A stretch of DNA of 21,725 nucleotides from a virus: IMG/VR virus record IMGVR_UViG_3300032516_002236, positions 1-21,725 of that record. The stretch is one strand, 5' to 3'. Below are positions 1-7,800 of the stretch, piece by piece. The notes under the pieces are model-generated. The model worked only from the letters and a program-made list of their open reading frames with translations, was not told the origin of the DNA and did no database searches. Both the position numbers and the translations under genes were made by a program. The stretch's first letter is position 1. The number at the start of each line of letters is the position of its first letter.

Positions 1-1095
1 ACCGGAGCGGACACCAAACAGACCGCTGGCGCCGTAGTACAGGCGCCGCCCATAGACGAACATGTTGCCGATGGAAGTGGACTTGCCGGTCCTTCCCCAT
101 CGCTTCAGTTCAGTGACCGCCGCTCCGGTGAACTGGTAGAGGACGCCGAAGCCGATGCCGGTCGTGTCAGTCCATTCGTAGGTCCCAACAAACAGCTTCC
201 CATCATATGAACGAAGACTGACACCAGACGTTTGTCCGTCCCACGACCAGATGTCGAAGGTGTTATTTCCATCAGTACGGTGCAGGTGACCATTCTGGGA
301 GAGGAAGTAGAGGAACCCAAGGTGGGTCTCCATGGCAACAATGTAGTTAGAACCCGAGTTCTGATTCACCTTGTAGAAGACAGTCGAGCCATCCCAAGTC
401 TGGTTGTCCTTCTGGCGCCAGACCTGAGTGTTGTAGGCAACATACAACTTGGAGTTGTACACCTTCATGTATGTTACGCCAACAGTATCGATGCCAGCGG
501 GATTGGTCACCGTATTCCAAGTGCCGGGGGTGGTCGCCCAGTACAGACGGGCGACATCGGTGCCCTGAGTCTGCACGCCGCCAACATACAGCTTGCCATC
601 GAAGGTAGTAATGGCGCGGGCAAGGAAGGAAGTTCCCGGCATGGTAACGCTCGTCCATGCCTCCGTACCAGCGTTATAGGAGTAGAGCCGAGAGTCGCCG
701 GTATCGCCGGGTGAGTCACGGCAGACAAGGACATAGAGAACATTCTTGTAGACGCAGAACTTGTGATAGACAACCTCGGTCGAGCCACCAAGATTCCAGT
801 TCGCGCCAGCGCCACGCTTCAGGTAGCGGGAGAGCGTGAACTTCTCATGGACAGTAGTGTCAACACCAACAGCGTCCTTGAACATCGCGTCGTCCACCCA
901 ATCGTCAGCACCCATGCCGCCGACCCAACACTTCTGGACCCAATGCTGCCAGATGGACAGGTTGTTGTAGTCAGGGTCACCAGTCGTAATGCGGGCGCCG
1001 AAGGTAGGCGCAGCAGACTTCTGATACGAGTTCGGACGAATGATGAGGAACTCGTTCCCCAGTTTGAGGTGGTGGGTGGTGCCAACCGCAGGCAC
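1..1095 (-). CDS. Tail protein with beta-propeller-like repeats (5' part, runs off left edge)
   Basis: The minus strand is open from GTG at 1095 to the window edge, giving 365 codons with no stop, so the C-terminus is missing. The start is well supported: AGGAG lies 6 bases upstream, overlapping the end of the connector gene, which stops 2 bases before. The protein shows at least five blade-like repeats of roughly 40-50 residues, each built around a hydrophobic strand of the type (D)GKLYVG: FDGKLYVGG, YNSKLYVAYN, HLGFLYFLS, YDGKLFVGT, YGRRLYYGAS, with an earlier YKNVLYVLV. Aromatic and Trp-rich strands lie between them. This pattern is typical of Kelch-like or other beta-propeller folds. Its place directly after the head-tail connector suggests a tail hub, nozzle or receptor-binding protein. 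The propeller call rests on repeats seen by eye and the tail role on gene order. Confidence 0.8.
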   Translation of the reverse strand, partial: MPAVGTTHHLKLGNEFLIIRPNSYQKSAAPTFGARITTGDPDYNNLSIWQHWVQKCWVGGMGADDWVDDAMFKDAVGVDTTVHEKFTLSRYLKRGAGANWNLGGSTEVVYHKFCVYKNVLYVLVCRDSPGDTGDSRLYSYNAGTEAWTSVTMPGTSFLARAITTFDGKLYVGGVQTQGTDVARLYWATTPGTWNTVTNPAGIDTVGVTYMKVYNSKLYVAYNTQVWRQKDNQTWDGSTVFYKVNQNSGSNYIVAMETHLGFLYFLSQNGHLHRTDGNNTFDIWSWDGQTSGVSLRSYDGKLFVGTYEWTDTTGIGFGVLYQFTGAAVTELKRWGRTGKSTSIGNMFVYGRRLYYGASGLFGVRSG

Positions 1096-1097
1096 GA

Positions 1098-1745
1098 CTA
1101 GCTCCTAGAGACGGGGAACGGCATCTGCAGGCGGTCGAGAAGCAACTCGAATTGGGCGAACCAGAACTGCGAGACCTGCATGATGTCATTCGGGTCTACG
1201 CTGCCATTGACCTGCGTAGCGGAATACCGCGTGTAGTCCATCCTGTCATCGAGGACACGGGCCGTAGCGAGCCCCATAGCATAGAGAATCGGGAGTTCCT
1301 CAGTACCAGCGGGGCCGGAGAAAGTAACGGACTGAGAAGCCGTATAGTTCGCGGCAACGAAGGGGTCCAACCTGTTCGCAACAGTAATGCGAACGCGGGA
1401 ACCAGAAGCCGAGGGGAGAGCAGTGTCAAGCAGCACAAGGATAGGGGCTGTCAGGGAGGGGATAATGTCGTAGCGGGTCAATGGCAGGAACCGGCCAGAC
1501 GCGACGCCAGACTCCACTTCCACAGTCAGAACCTTACCGGCACCAACATTCGCGGGGAGGGTGTATTCAAAGTCATTGGTAGCAAGAGTGATAGTCAAAT
1601 CCTGCGAGAGCTTGAACACGCGCGGGAACATAGCGGCTTGCCCACGATTAAGGAAGCGAAGCTTGGTAGCAAAGGGAACCTGCGTATCGGCGGCGTCATT
1701 GAGCCGGTCCCGAAGGTCGTCAATCATATCGCCAGCACTAGACAT
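1098..1745 (-). CDS. Head-tail connector / adaptor protein
   Basis: This 215-aa protein starts at ATG 1745, with AGGAG 6 bases upstream; the TAG stop of the upstream gene overlaps that ribosome site. The N-terminus (MIDDLRDRLNDAADTQV, then KLRFLNRGQAAMFPRVF) is a helical pair like that of phage adaptor or head-completion proteins that bind under the portal ring. The middle is strand-rich (LTITLATNDFEYTLPANV, VRITVANRLDPFVAANY) and the C-terminus is helical again (FWFAQFELLLDRLQMPF). Size, helix-strand-helix order and position after the capsid genes and before a tail gene all fit a connector. Presumed role: it docks on the portal after packaging and forms the tail attachment site. No catalytic motif is expected or seen. 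It could instead be a tail tubular protein A-like component, which has a similar size and position in podoviruses. Confidence 0.7.
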   Translation of the reverse strand: MSSAGDMIDDLRDRLNDAADTQVPFATKLRFLNRGQAAMFPRVFKLSQDLTITLATNDFEYTLPANVGAGKVLTVEVESGVASGRFLPLTRYDIIPSLTAPILVLLDTALPSASGSRVRITVANRLDPFVAANYTASQSVTFSGPAGTEELPILYAMGLATARVLDDRMDYTRYSATQVNGSVDPNDIMQVSQFWFAQFELLLDRLQMPFPVSRS

Positions 1746-1754
1746 CCGGTTCTC

Positions 1755-2141
1755 CTATTTGAAAAGGTGCGAGATAAGGTCCAGAGCAGCAACAACAGCG
1801 CCAAAAGCAGCAGCGCTAACAACAATGGCGGTTCTACCGGCCCCTAGTGTACCAACGACGCCCTGCTCACGGGCGCTTATGGACAGAATGGAGTTTTCCA
1901 GTGCCTTCAGTCTAGCATCTCCCGCAGCAACCGCCATAGCAAGGGTAGCGCTGCTCGCGCCGCCAATCTCGATGGCGCGAAGACGAGACTCATGGTCAGC
2001 CATAATCACCCTACGCTCGATGGACGCAGCGTCCATCCTTTTCGTAAGGCGCTCCTCAACATCCTGAACAAGCGAGTAGACATCTCGCCATGATGTGGGG
2101 TGACCAGTCATAGGACCCGGAGCCTCGTCCTCAGCCTCCAT
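1755..2141 (-). CDS. Coiled-coil protein with one C-terminal membrane segment (XhlA-like)
   Basis: From ATG 2141 the product is 128 aa. The first two thirds are charged and helical with heptad-like spacing (SLVQDVEERLTKRMD, then HESRLRAIEI and ARLKALENSILSI). A short Gly-containing turn leads to one hydrophobic segment, TAIVVSAAAFGAVVAALDLI, and a short basic end, SHLFK. An N-terminal coiled coil plus C-terminal membrane anchor is the layout of the XhlA family of phage-encoded haemolysin/holin-associated proteins; that resemblance is architectural only. The start lies 2 bases after the TAA of the upstream gene, so translational coupling is likely. There is no strong ribosome site; ATG 2111 is an alternative. 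Sitting between capsid and connector genes is unusual for a lysis protein, so a virion membrane-contact role is equally possible. Confidence 0.6.
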   Translation of the reverse strand: MEAEDEAPGPMTGHPTSWRDVYSLVQDVEERLTKRMDAASIERRVIMADHESRLRAIEIGGASSATLAMAVAAGDARLKALENSILSISAREQGVVGTLGAGRTAIVVSAAAFGAVVAALDLISHLFK

Positions 2142-2143
2142 CC

Positions 2144-2398
2144 TTAAATGCGGCCTGACTCTTCGAGAATAGCGGCGATGTCCTTCGGGACCTCGACGCG
2201 CTCTCCGGCCTTGATGATGAACGTGTAACCATTCACTTGGACCCACTCGTCTTCACGGGTCTTGATGGAAACCTTGGGCTGCGCGGCATAGTAGTCACGC
2301 ATCGTGTGTTCAGTAACTTGGTCCGCCCTCTCTTCGGCGCTAGACGGCTTGTCAGCCGAGATGCCCTTGGCGATGACGGGTGCAGAAGCAGTAGACAT
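2144..2398 (-). CDS. Small conserved-looking structural accessory protein
   Basis: This is an 84-aa protein starting at ATG 2398, with AAAGGA 5 bases upstream. The N-terminal 35 residues are low-complexity and probably flexible (Ser, Ala, Glu, Asp). The C-terminal half reads as a compact small fold: WVQVNGYTFIIKAGERVEVP followed by a helix, KDIAAILEESGRI. The pattern of a strand, an NG turn, an IKAG(E)xVxVP strand and a helix occurs in small proteins that follow capsid genes in several phages, usually annotated only as hypothetical or head-associated; this is from general knowledge and is not decisive. A GC hairpin separates it from the upstream decoration gene, and it is nearly joined to the downstream membrane protein gene. 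No function is proposed beyond a probable virion or assembly role. Confidence 0.7.
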   Translation of the reverse strand: MSTASAPVIAKGISADKPSSAEERADQVTEHTMRDYYAAQPKVSIKTREDEWVQVNGYTFIIKAGERVEVPKDIAAILEESGRI

Positions 2399-2421
2399 GA
2401 GAGTCCTTTCTCAGATGCGAT

Positions 2422-2450
2422 GGGGGAGAGCAGAAGTTCTACTCTCCCCC
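2422..2450 (-). terminator. GC hairpin between decoration and 84-aa genes
   Basis: GGGGGAGAG pairs perfectly with CTCTCCCCC (9 bp). After one mismatch, AGA pairs with TCT around a 3-base loop. On the minus-strand transcript it lies just after the decoration gene stop and before the ribosome site of the 84-aa gene. No U-run follows, so it is a weak candidate for a classical terminator. It may be a leaky terminator, or an RNA stabiliser or processing stem. Confidence 0.55.
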
Positions 2451-2456
2451 CACCGA

Positions 2457-2954
2457 CTAAGCGAACGAGGGCTTGATGTACGAGGGGTAGGCGTAGATGA
2501 ACGTGACAGTCGTGTCACCGGGCCGCGTGGTAACCGGAGTGCCAACAGTCGTCACCTTGGCGGACATGGTGCGAGCAGCATTGCCCACCTGCCGACGCTT
2601 GATTTGCGAGGCGCCAATCGTTGCAACGGACGTGTAGTCCACCGCAAGGTCAGCACCATGCTTGCCACCGGCAAGACCATTGATAGAGATAGACTCGCCC
2701 GCGAGCAAGTCCGTCGCCTTCAGGTCCACGGAAGCAAAAATACCAGAAGGAGTTGTAACATCACCCACGATGAGCGTGGCTGAAGTGGTAGCCGTCCAAA
2801 CCGCAGTCGCATGAGCAATCACATCGACGAGAACCGCACCAGCGGGAATCTCAAACGACGCACTCCACACACCGGCAGCGCCACCGGCAATATTTCCATC
2901 AGATTCAAGGAAGCGGACACTTTCCGCCCTAACAGTTCCGAGTCCAGCAGCCAT
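2457..2954 (-). CDS. Probable capsid decoration / cement protein
   Basis: This 165-aa protein starts at ATG 2954, with AAAGG 9 bases upstream. It is rich in Ala, Thr, Val and Gly and predicted to be almost wholly beta, with alternating hydrophobic strands (FEIPAGAVLVDVIAHATAVW, SATLIVGDVTT) and a C-terminal strand (GDTTVTFIYAYPSYIKPSFA). There is no signal peptide, membrane segment or catalytic motif. It directly follows the major capsid gene, and hairpins lie on both sides of it, an arrangement expected for a highly expressed second head protein. A decoration, cement or head-fibre protein is the best reading. The function is inferred from position and composition; it could also be a minor head protein. 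Confidence 0.6.
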   Translation of the reverse strand: MAAGLGTVRAESVRFLESDGNIAGGAAGVWSASFEIPAGAVLVDVIAHATAVWTATTSATLIVGDVTTPSGIFASVDLKATDLLAGESISINGLAGGKHGADLAVDYTSVATIGASQIKRRQVGNAARTMSAKVTTVGTPVTTRPGDTTVTFIYAYPSYIKPSFA

Positions 2955-2975
2955 AATAGTTTACCTTTCTGTTAT

Positions 2976-3001
2976 GGGGGAGGCTTTGTCAGGCCTCCCC
3001 C
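2976..3001 (-). terminator. GC hairpin after the major capsid gene
   Basis: GGGGGAGGC and GCCTCCCCC form a perfect 9-bp stem with an 8-base loop. It sits 19 bases after the capsid gene stop and before the ribosome site of the decoration gene. No T-run follows on the coding strand, so full termination is doubtful. Its outer arms share the G5AG / CTC5 core with the hairpin at 2422-2450. Confidence 0.6.
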
Positions 3002-3020
3002 GCTAATATCAGTCGCCGGT

Positions 3021-3947
3021 CTAGGCGCTGACAGCACTCTCATAACGAACCATGAAGGCATCGTTGAGAATCTTGGCCGTGAAGGCAACCTTCCAGCCCA
3101 TGGACTGCTGCTGGTCAACCGGGTCAGCGGTACCAGCGGAGCCGAGCGGCTTGAAGTAGGTCTTCAGCGAGTGTCCGTCGAGGTTGACGATGCCGTAGGC
3201 ATTCGCCCCGAAGAACAAGGACGCATACACGTCGATGCCTGCGGCGCCAGCGCCCGTGAACACCTTCGCCTTGTCGGTCACCCAGAACTTGACGCCATAC
3301 AGTTCGCCGAGGGACCCGTCGAACTGCCGCCCGCTCTGGGCGTACTGGTTGGCCGTCACCCACTCAGCGGTGCCCTGAAGGTCGAAGGAAACACGCGGAG
3401 AGACGATGGCCTGATAGAACCCACCGATGCGCTTCGCGCGGTTCACGACGAGCGTCCGGACAACCTTGCGGAGGTCGGCGACCGTAAAGAGGTCCGTGTT
3501 AGCAACGGTGACGCGCGACGTGCGCGCTGCGGCATAGACGATGGTCGTACCGGCGACGATGATGTCGCGGACGATTTCGTCAATGGTCTCACCGGCCTCA
3601 ATCGCGAGGAGTTGAGTCGTCTCGGTGAGGATGGGGTCGATGGTCGTGGTCGAAACGAGGTCGGTGAACCCAACCGCGTCGCCGTACTGCGAGATAGTCG
3701 CAGTGATGGCGCTGATGGCGATGTCCTTCAGCGTCGGGGGGACACCCTCAGTCAGAGGAGTCGTGGCCGTGGCGAGTAGCGACAGGCGTCGGAACTCAAC
3801 GGTCTTACCCGAACCCATGGGGATATTGCGCGTCTGCGCGAAGTTGGCGTGGAGGAGCGTGGGTACAGTGTATTCGAGAAGAACACGGTCATAGAACGTC
3901 TTCATCTCGACGCTGAGGCCGGTACTCGCAGTCGTCTGGAGAGCCAT
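3021..3947 (-). CDS. Major capsid protein, N4 gp56 family
   Basis: This 308-aa protein starts at ATG 3947, with AAGGG about 8 bases upstream. The N-terminus follows the N4 gp56-type capsid pattern: LSVEMKTFYDRVLLEYTVPT, a GKTVEFRR strand, then ATTPLTEGVPP at about residues 60-71 and ISQYGDAVGF at about 85-94. Further on, LTETTQLLAIEAGETIDEIV and the long helix-loop region IDEIVRDIIVAGTTIVYAAA match the spine helix region expected of an HK97-like shell protein, and the length is within the family range. It is the shell subunit that polymerises with the scaffold encoded just upstream. No prohead protease gene or N-terminal delta domain is visible, consistent with a family that assembles on a separate scaffold. 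This is one of the most secure calls in the window. Confidence 0.93.
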   Translation of the reverse strand: MALQTTASTGLSVEMKTFYDRVLLEYTVPTLLHANFAQTRNIPMGSGKTVEFRRLSLLATATTPLTEGVPPTLKDIAISAITATISQYGDAVGFTDLVSTTTIDPILTETTQLLAIEAGETIDEIVRDIIVAGTTIVYAAARTSRVTVANTDLFTVADLRKVVRTLVVNRAKRIGGFYQAIVSPRVSFDLQGTAEWVTANQYAQSGRQFDGSLGELYGVKFWVTDKAKVFTGAGAAGIDVYASLFFGANAYGIVNLDGHSLKTYFKPLGSAGTADPVDQQQSMGWKVAFTAKILNDAFMVRYESAVSA

Positions 3948-3966
3948 GGTTATTTCCCTTTAGGTG

Positions 3967-4530
3967 TTACCGCTTGCCAAGGGCACCGGCAACGACCTTA
4001 TCAAAGTCTTCTTTGCTCATCTTCGTGAAGTCGCGAGCGGGAGCGGGCGGGGAGCCAGCATCGATTTCGGGAGCCATCCCGTTCTCAGCCAGAACCTTGT
4101 TTCGGACCTGCGTCTCAATCTTCTCGAACCGAGCAACCAGTTCGGTAGCCGACCTAGCAATCTCGCTAGGGTTAGCACCGTTGAGGTCATCCATGGTCAG
4201 TCCGTATGTCGCAAGTTTCGGATTTTGCTGGAAGGCAAACATCCGAGCCATGTCGATAATCGCACTGTCACCAGTAAATCCGGCCTGAGCCGAAGGCTGG
4301 ATGTCCTCCACACCATTGTCCTTCGTAGCGGCTGCGATAGCGTCCAACTGCTTTTGCAGTTTGTTCGCCCGTGCAGTCTCCTTGTCCTTAGCGGACTGAA
4401 GGTCGCTGATGCGCTTGCTTTCAGACTTCGGGTCCTTGGCCTCTCCGGACTCGGCACCAGTGGCGCCGGAATCGGTGGAGGATTCGTCTCCTTCGTCATC
4501 ATCGAATAGGTTGTTGCTAATTTCAGACAC
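3967..4530 (-). CDS. Capsid scaffolding protein
   Basis: The product is 187 aa from GTG 4530. This start is preferred over ATG 4575 because GAAGGAGA lies 5 bases before it, and the GTG overlaps the upstream stop by 8 bases (GTGTCTGA). The layout is that of a scaffold: an acidic, Ser-rich N-terminus (LFDDDEGDESSTDSG), a Lys/Glu/Gln coiled coil (SKRISDLQSAKDKETARANK, continuing LQKQLDAIAAA), an amphipathic middle and a short basic C-terminal helix (FTKMSKEDFDKVVAGALGKR) of the sort that docks on the inner capsid surface. Its position immediately before the major capsid gene is the usual one. Scaffold sequences diverge fast, so the call rests on architecture and order. The protein should leave the head before or during DNA packaging. 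Confidence 0.82.
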   Translation of the reverse strand: MSEISNNLFDDDEGDESSTDSGATGAESGEAKDPKSESKRISDLQSAKDKETARANKLQKQLDAIAAATKDNGVEDIQPSAQAGFTGDSAIIDMARMFAFQQNPKLATYGLTMDDLNGANPSEIARSATELVARFEKIETQVRNKVLAENGMAPEIDAGSPPAPARDFTKMSKEDFDKVVAGALGKR

Positions 4531-4768
4531 TAAAGTCTCCTTCGTACCCGAGACACTCGGCGAAGAGGACAACAAGGTCAGACCTTAGAAACGCCCTCGC
4601 GCTCGCCGAGAACACCGGATTTCCTACGTCAGTACGTGCGAGTCGCACCGCCCTCGCCATGAGATGCAGATACGGACCCGAGCCATAGTCAGGCTCGCTA
4701 CCTACGGCAAAATGAGCGTCCAACTCACCGTCACCATCAGCAGCAATCACAGCCTCCTCGAAGAACAC
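4523..4768 (-). CDS. Small protein of unknown function before the scaffold gene
   Basis: The reading frame gives 81 aa from GTG 4768, where AGGA lies 5 bases upstream and a TGATATATT promoter-like element just beyond. A longer version from ATG 4855 (110 aa) would overlap the end of the giant gene by 28 bases and has no ribosome site, so the shorter one is preferred. The sequence is acidic at first (FFEEAVIAADGDGELDAHF) and then has Gly/Tyr and Arg-rich stretches (GSGPYLHLMARAVRLARTD, ARAFLRSDLVVLFAECLGYE). Its stop overlaps the scaffold start by 8 bases, which argues for translational coupling and so for a real gene. No family is recognised. It is probably an assembly factor or minor head component, judging only by position. 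Confidence 0.55.
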   Translation of the reverse strand: MFFEEAVIAADGDGELDAHFAVGSEPDYGSGPYLHLMARAVRLARTDVGNPVFSASARAFLRSDLVVLFAECLGYEGDFSV

Positions 4769-4785
4769 GAAGTTCCTACACAGGG

Positions 4786-4815
4786 AATATATCACACCCT
4801 GCAAACATGACACAA
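4786..4815 (-). promoter_or_regulatory. Candidate extended -10 promoter for the capsid genes
   Basis: In the 59-base gap after the giant gene, the minus strand reads TGATATATT, an extended -10 with TATATT (5/6 to TATAAT). A weak -35, TTGTGT, lies 18 bases upstream. Transcription would begin about 10 bases before the GTG at 4768. This could give the scaffold and capsid genes a supply independent of the 11-kb gene upstream. Confidence 0.4.
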
Positions 4816-4827
4816 GCAAGGAGCACG

Positions 4828-7800
4828 TTATCCGATAGAGTGCAACCGAACCCATGCAGCCGAGTGGCCAGTGTGGCTACCGGTCCAGCGAGTTACGCCA
4901 TGTCCACGCTGCCGGGTATGGTCGCTCAAAATAGGCTTTGGGGGAGCCTTCTCGTGCTTTAGTTCCTCGGCATAGGAGGCAAGGACAGCCTTCATCCACT
5001 TCTCAAACGCAGGAGTCATGTCGGGATGCTCGACAAGGAAGCTAGCCACCTTCCTGATAGAAGCATCACCAGCAGCCTGCTTCGAGAAGACCTCGGGATA
5101 CTTCTCACGGAAGACGCGCCGGAGCCACTGGTCTTCCTGCGGAAGGCCCTGATAGGCGGCGAGAATCATCATGCGACGGGTGCTGGACTTCGAGCCCTGA
5201 GCCTTCAGCCACTTCGCGAACAACGGATTGTCGATGAGATACTGCGCACGATTGGCGTCATCGGCGGCAAAGTACTGCCCAAGCTGCCCAACGCGCTTGA
5301 TGTCGCTACGTAGCTTTGCGTCAGGATGCTTCGCATAGTAGCGGTCTTTGAAGGCTTGTGGCAGAGAATCGAAGTAAGTCTTCGCTCCATCCTTGTCGCC
5401 ATCCTGAAGCAACTTAACCCACTTGCCCATGGCCTTCGCATAAGGGGAGGTACCGCCGCCGCCCTTGCCAAAGCCATTCGGGTTCTTGGCGAAGTATCGG
5501 TCCTTGACCCACTGGGGCATCTTCTCGAAGAAGTTAGCGCCGCCCATGTAGTCACGATGCTTGTAGAAACTCGTCCACTTCTCCATGAAGTTCATGTACT
5601 GGAGATTCTCCTGCAACTTCTGGCGCTTCTCGGGGTGCTTCGAGTAGTAGCGAGCCTTCACCCAGTCGGGGAGGTTGTCGAAGTAGCGCCCAGCCTCAGT
5701 GAACTTACCAGCCTTGGCAAGGAGGCCATACTTGCTGATGGCCTTGATATAGGCATCATTGGTAGCCCACTTCTCACGCTTGCCGGGGTTGCGCCGGAAG
5801 TACTCGCCGAGAAGGTCGGGATGCTTCTTCAATTCATTGACGAACGTCGCACCAAAATTGTCGCTAGCCTTGGCCTTGGCGATGATGTCCTTCATGCCCA
5901 GACCGTACTTCTGGTCTCGGGCAAACTTCTGCTTCTCGCCAACCGACATACGGTCAAAGCGCCACTGATTGAAGTCGGGGAGCACCTTCAGACGGGTGAG
6001 GAATGGCTGCCCGCTGGGGTCGGTCTTCACCTGAGGCGAACGGCCACGCTCCTTATCGAAAGCAGTCAGCGCCTTATAGTCGGAATCATCGAAATAGAAG
6101 ACCATCTCATCTGCTCCAAGCTTGGAATAGTCAAGCTCGTTTGCAAGGTACAACTGGTCAAGAAGGTCGTAGTCCTTGGCCTGCTTCGCGGCCTCGATGG
6201 CGATGGAGCGAGTGCCAACGCGGTCGAGGGTGTCGAACCAATCCTGCTCCGTGGCCTTCCAAACCGCCTCAACTGAGTCACGGGACTGGCCGAGCCGCTC
6301 AGCGACCTGCGGGAACGACTTCAGGTAATTCGCGCGCTTCTGCTTCCATAGAAGAACCGCAGCCTGCCAATCAACAGCCGACTTGAAGTCGATGCGCTTG
6401 GGGGCCACACCAATATCGAAGAAGGACTGCACGAGGTCATCGACCGTCCAATCATCCAACTGCTTCGCCCACTCAGCGGGAGTCATAGAACCAAATTGAT
6501 AGTCAATCATCCACGGATGCTCGACGTAATACTGGTACCGCTGGGTCGAGCGCTCCAGCTTGGCATTGGCGTATTCCGCCGTGCCGGGGGTGAATGAGTC
6601 AATCCTCACGTCCCACGCGGCGCGCATGTTCTTCAAGTCCTCGAAGCCCTGCTTGATTTTGGTCTGAATCTCAGGAGTCTGGGAATGCAACCACGCCTGC
6701 GAATCCACGGAGGGCGGATTAAGGATGTCCTTGATTTCCTTGGGCGTGAACCAGTCCTTAGTGGCGCCAGCCCTGTCGGCCCACCACGCCTGAAGGTTCT
6801 TACCATCGGCAGTCAGCAGCCACGCCTCGGCGGCGGCGGGGTCACTCTTCTTCAGGGCAAAGAAGAAGTTGGAAAGGCCAGCACCTTGGTCGTACTGCTT
6901 CAACCCACCGAAGAAAAACGTCTTGTAGAAGAACTGAGTGGTATCAGTGACATTCCACTTATTCTCCATCGCCTTCAGCAACGCAGCGCCATCCTCGACA
7001 AACCAAAGCGAATTCCAGAGGTTAGCCGCCCCGCCCCAAGGAGCCTCCCAAGGAGCAGAGACTTGCTCCCACCTGCCAGTAGGGAAGCCATCGGCATCGA
7101 TAATCTGCTTCCATTCCTTGCGTTGAGCGAGGTTGAAGGAATTGAGGATACCGCTCACGATGTTCTGGTCGTTGGGGCCAACAAGACGGACAAAGTTCGC
7201 GGCCATCTGCTCCAACTGGACCTTACCATCGAGTGCCTGATAGAGCGGCTTCAGTCCACGCTGAGCATCAGAGAACTGGCCAAGGTCAATGAACATACCC
7301 GGTGCCCACGGAAGCTCGATAAGACGCATCAACTTGGGGTCGGGGGGCTCAGACTCATCGTGGGTGTCGTACCAATGGTCGTAGTTATACCTCTCAATGA
7401 CATCGCCGATATGGCGGAAGCTGTTATAGAGCGAAGGGTGTCCGATGAACTCCCCGATGAAGATGACGTGGTTCTTGAACTGGTAGGAGAGGAAGGGTGA
7501 CAGCGAGTTGAATAGACGCTCGATAGGGCCGTCACCAACGGTCGGCCAGAGACGCGAGACCTCCTTACCGACAAACTCACGGGCGATGACATCGGCGAGG
7601 TCGGGGTCACCGACCTTCTTCAGAGCCCGCTCGTAGGCACCGTCAAACATGCCCTGCGCAAGGCGAAGCTTGGTGAAGTCCTCAGCCATGCCAGCGCCCT
7701 GAGCGGGGAGTTCCGTCACACCCTGCAACTGGCGAAGGAGAGATTCGGAACCACGGATACGAGAAGTGCCATGCAGGGGCACATCACGGAGAAACTGACC

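Noticed and set aside
4523-4855. Longer 110-aa version of the gene before scaffold, from ATG 4855
   Set aside because: It would overlap the giant gene and has no ribosome site; GTG 4768 has AGGA at the right distance.
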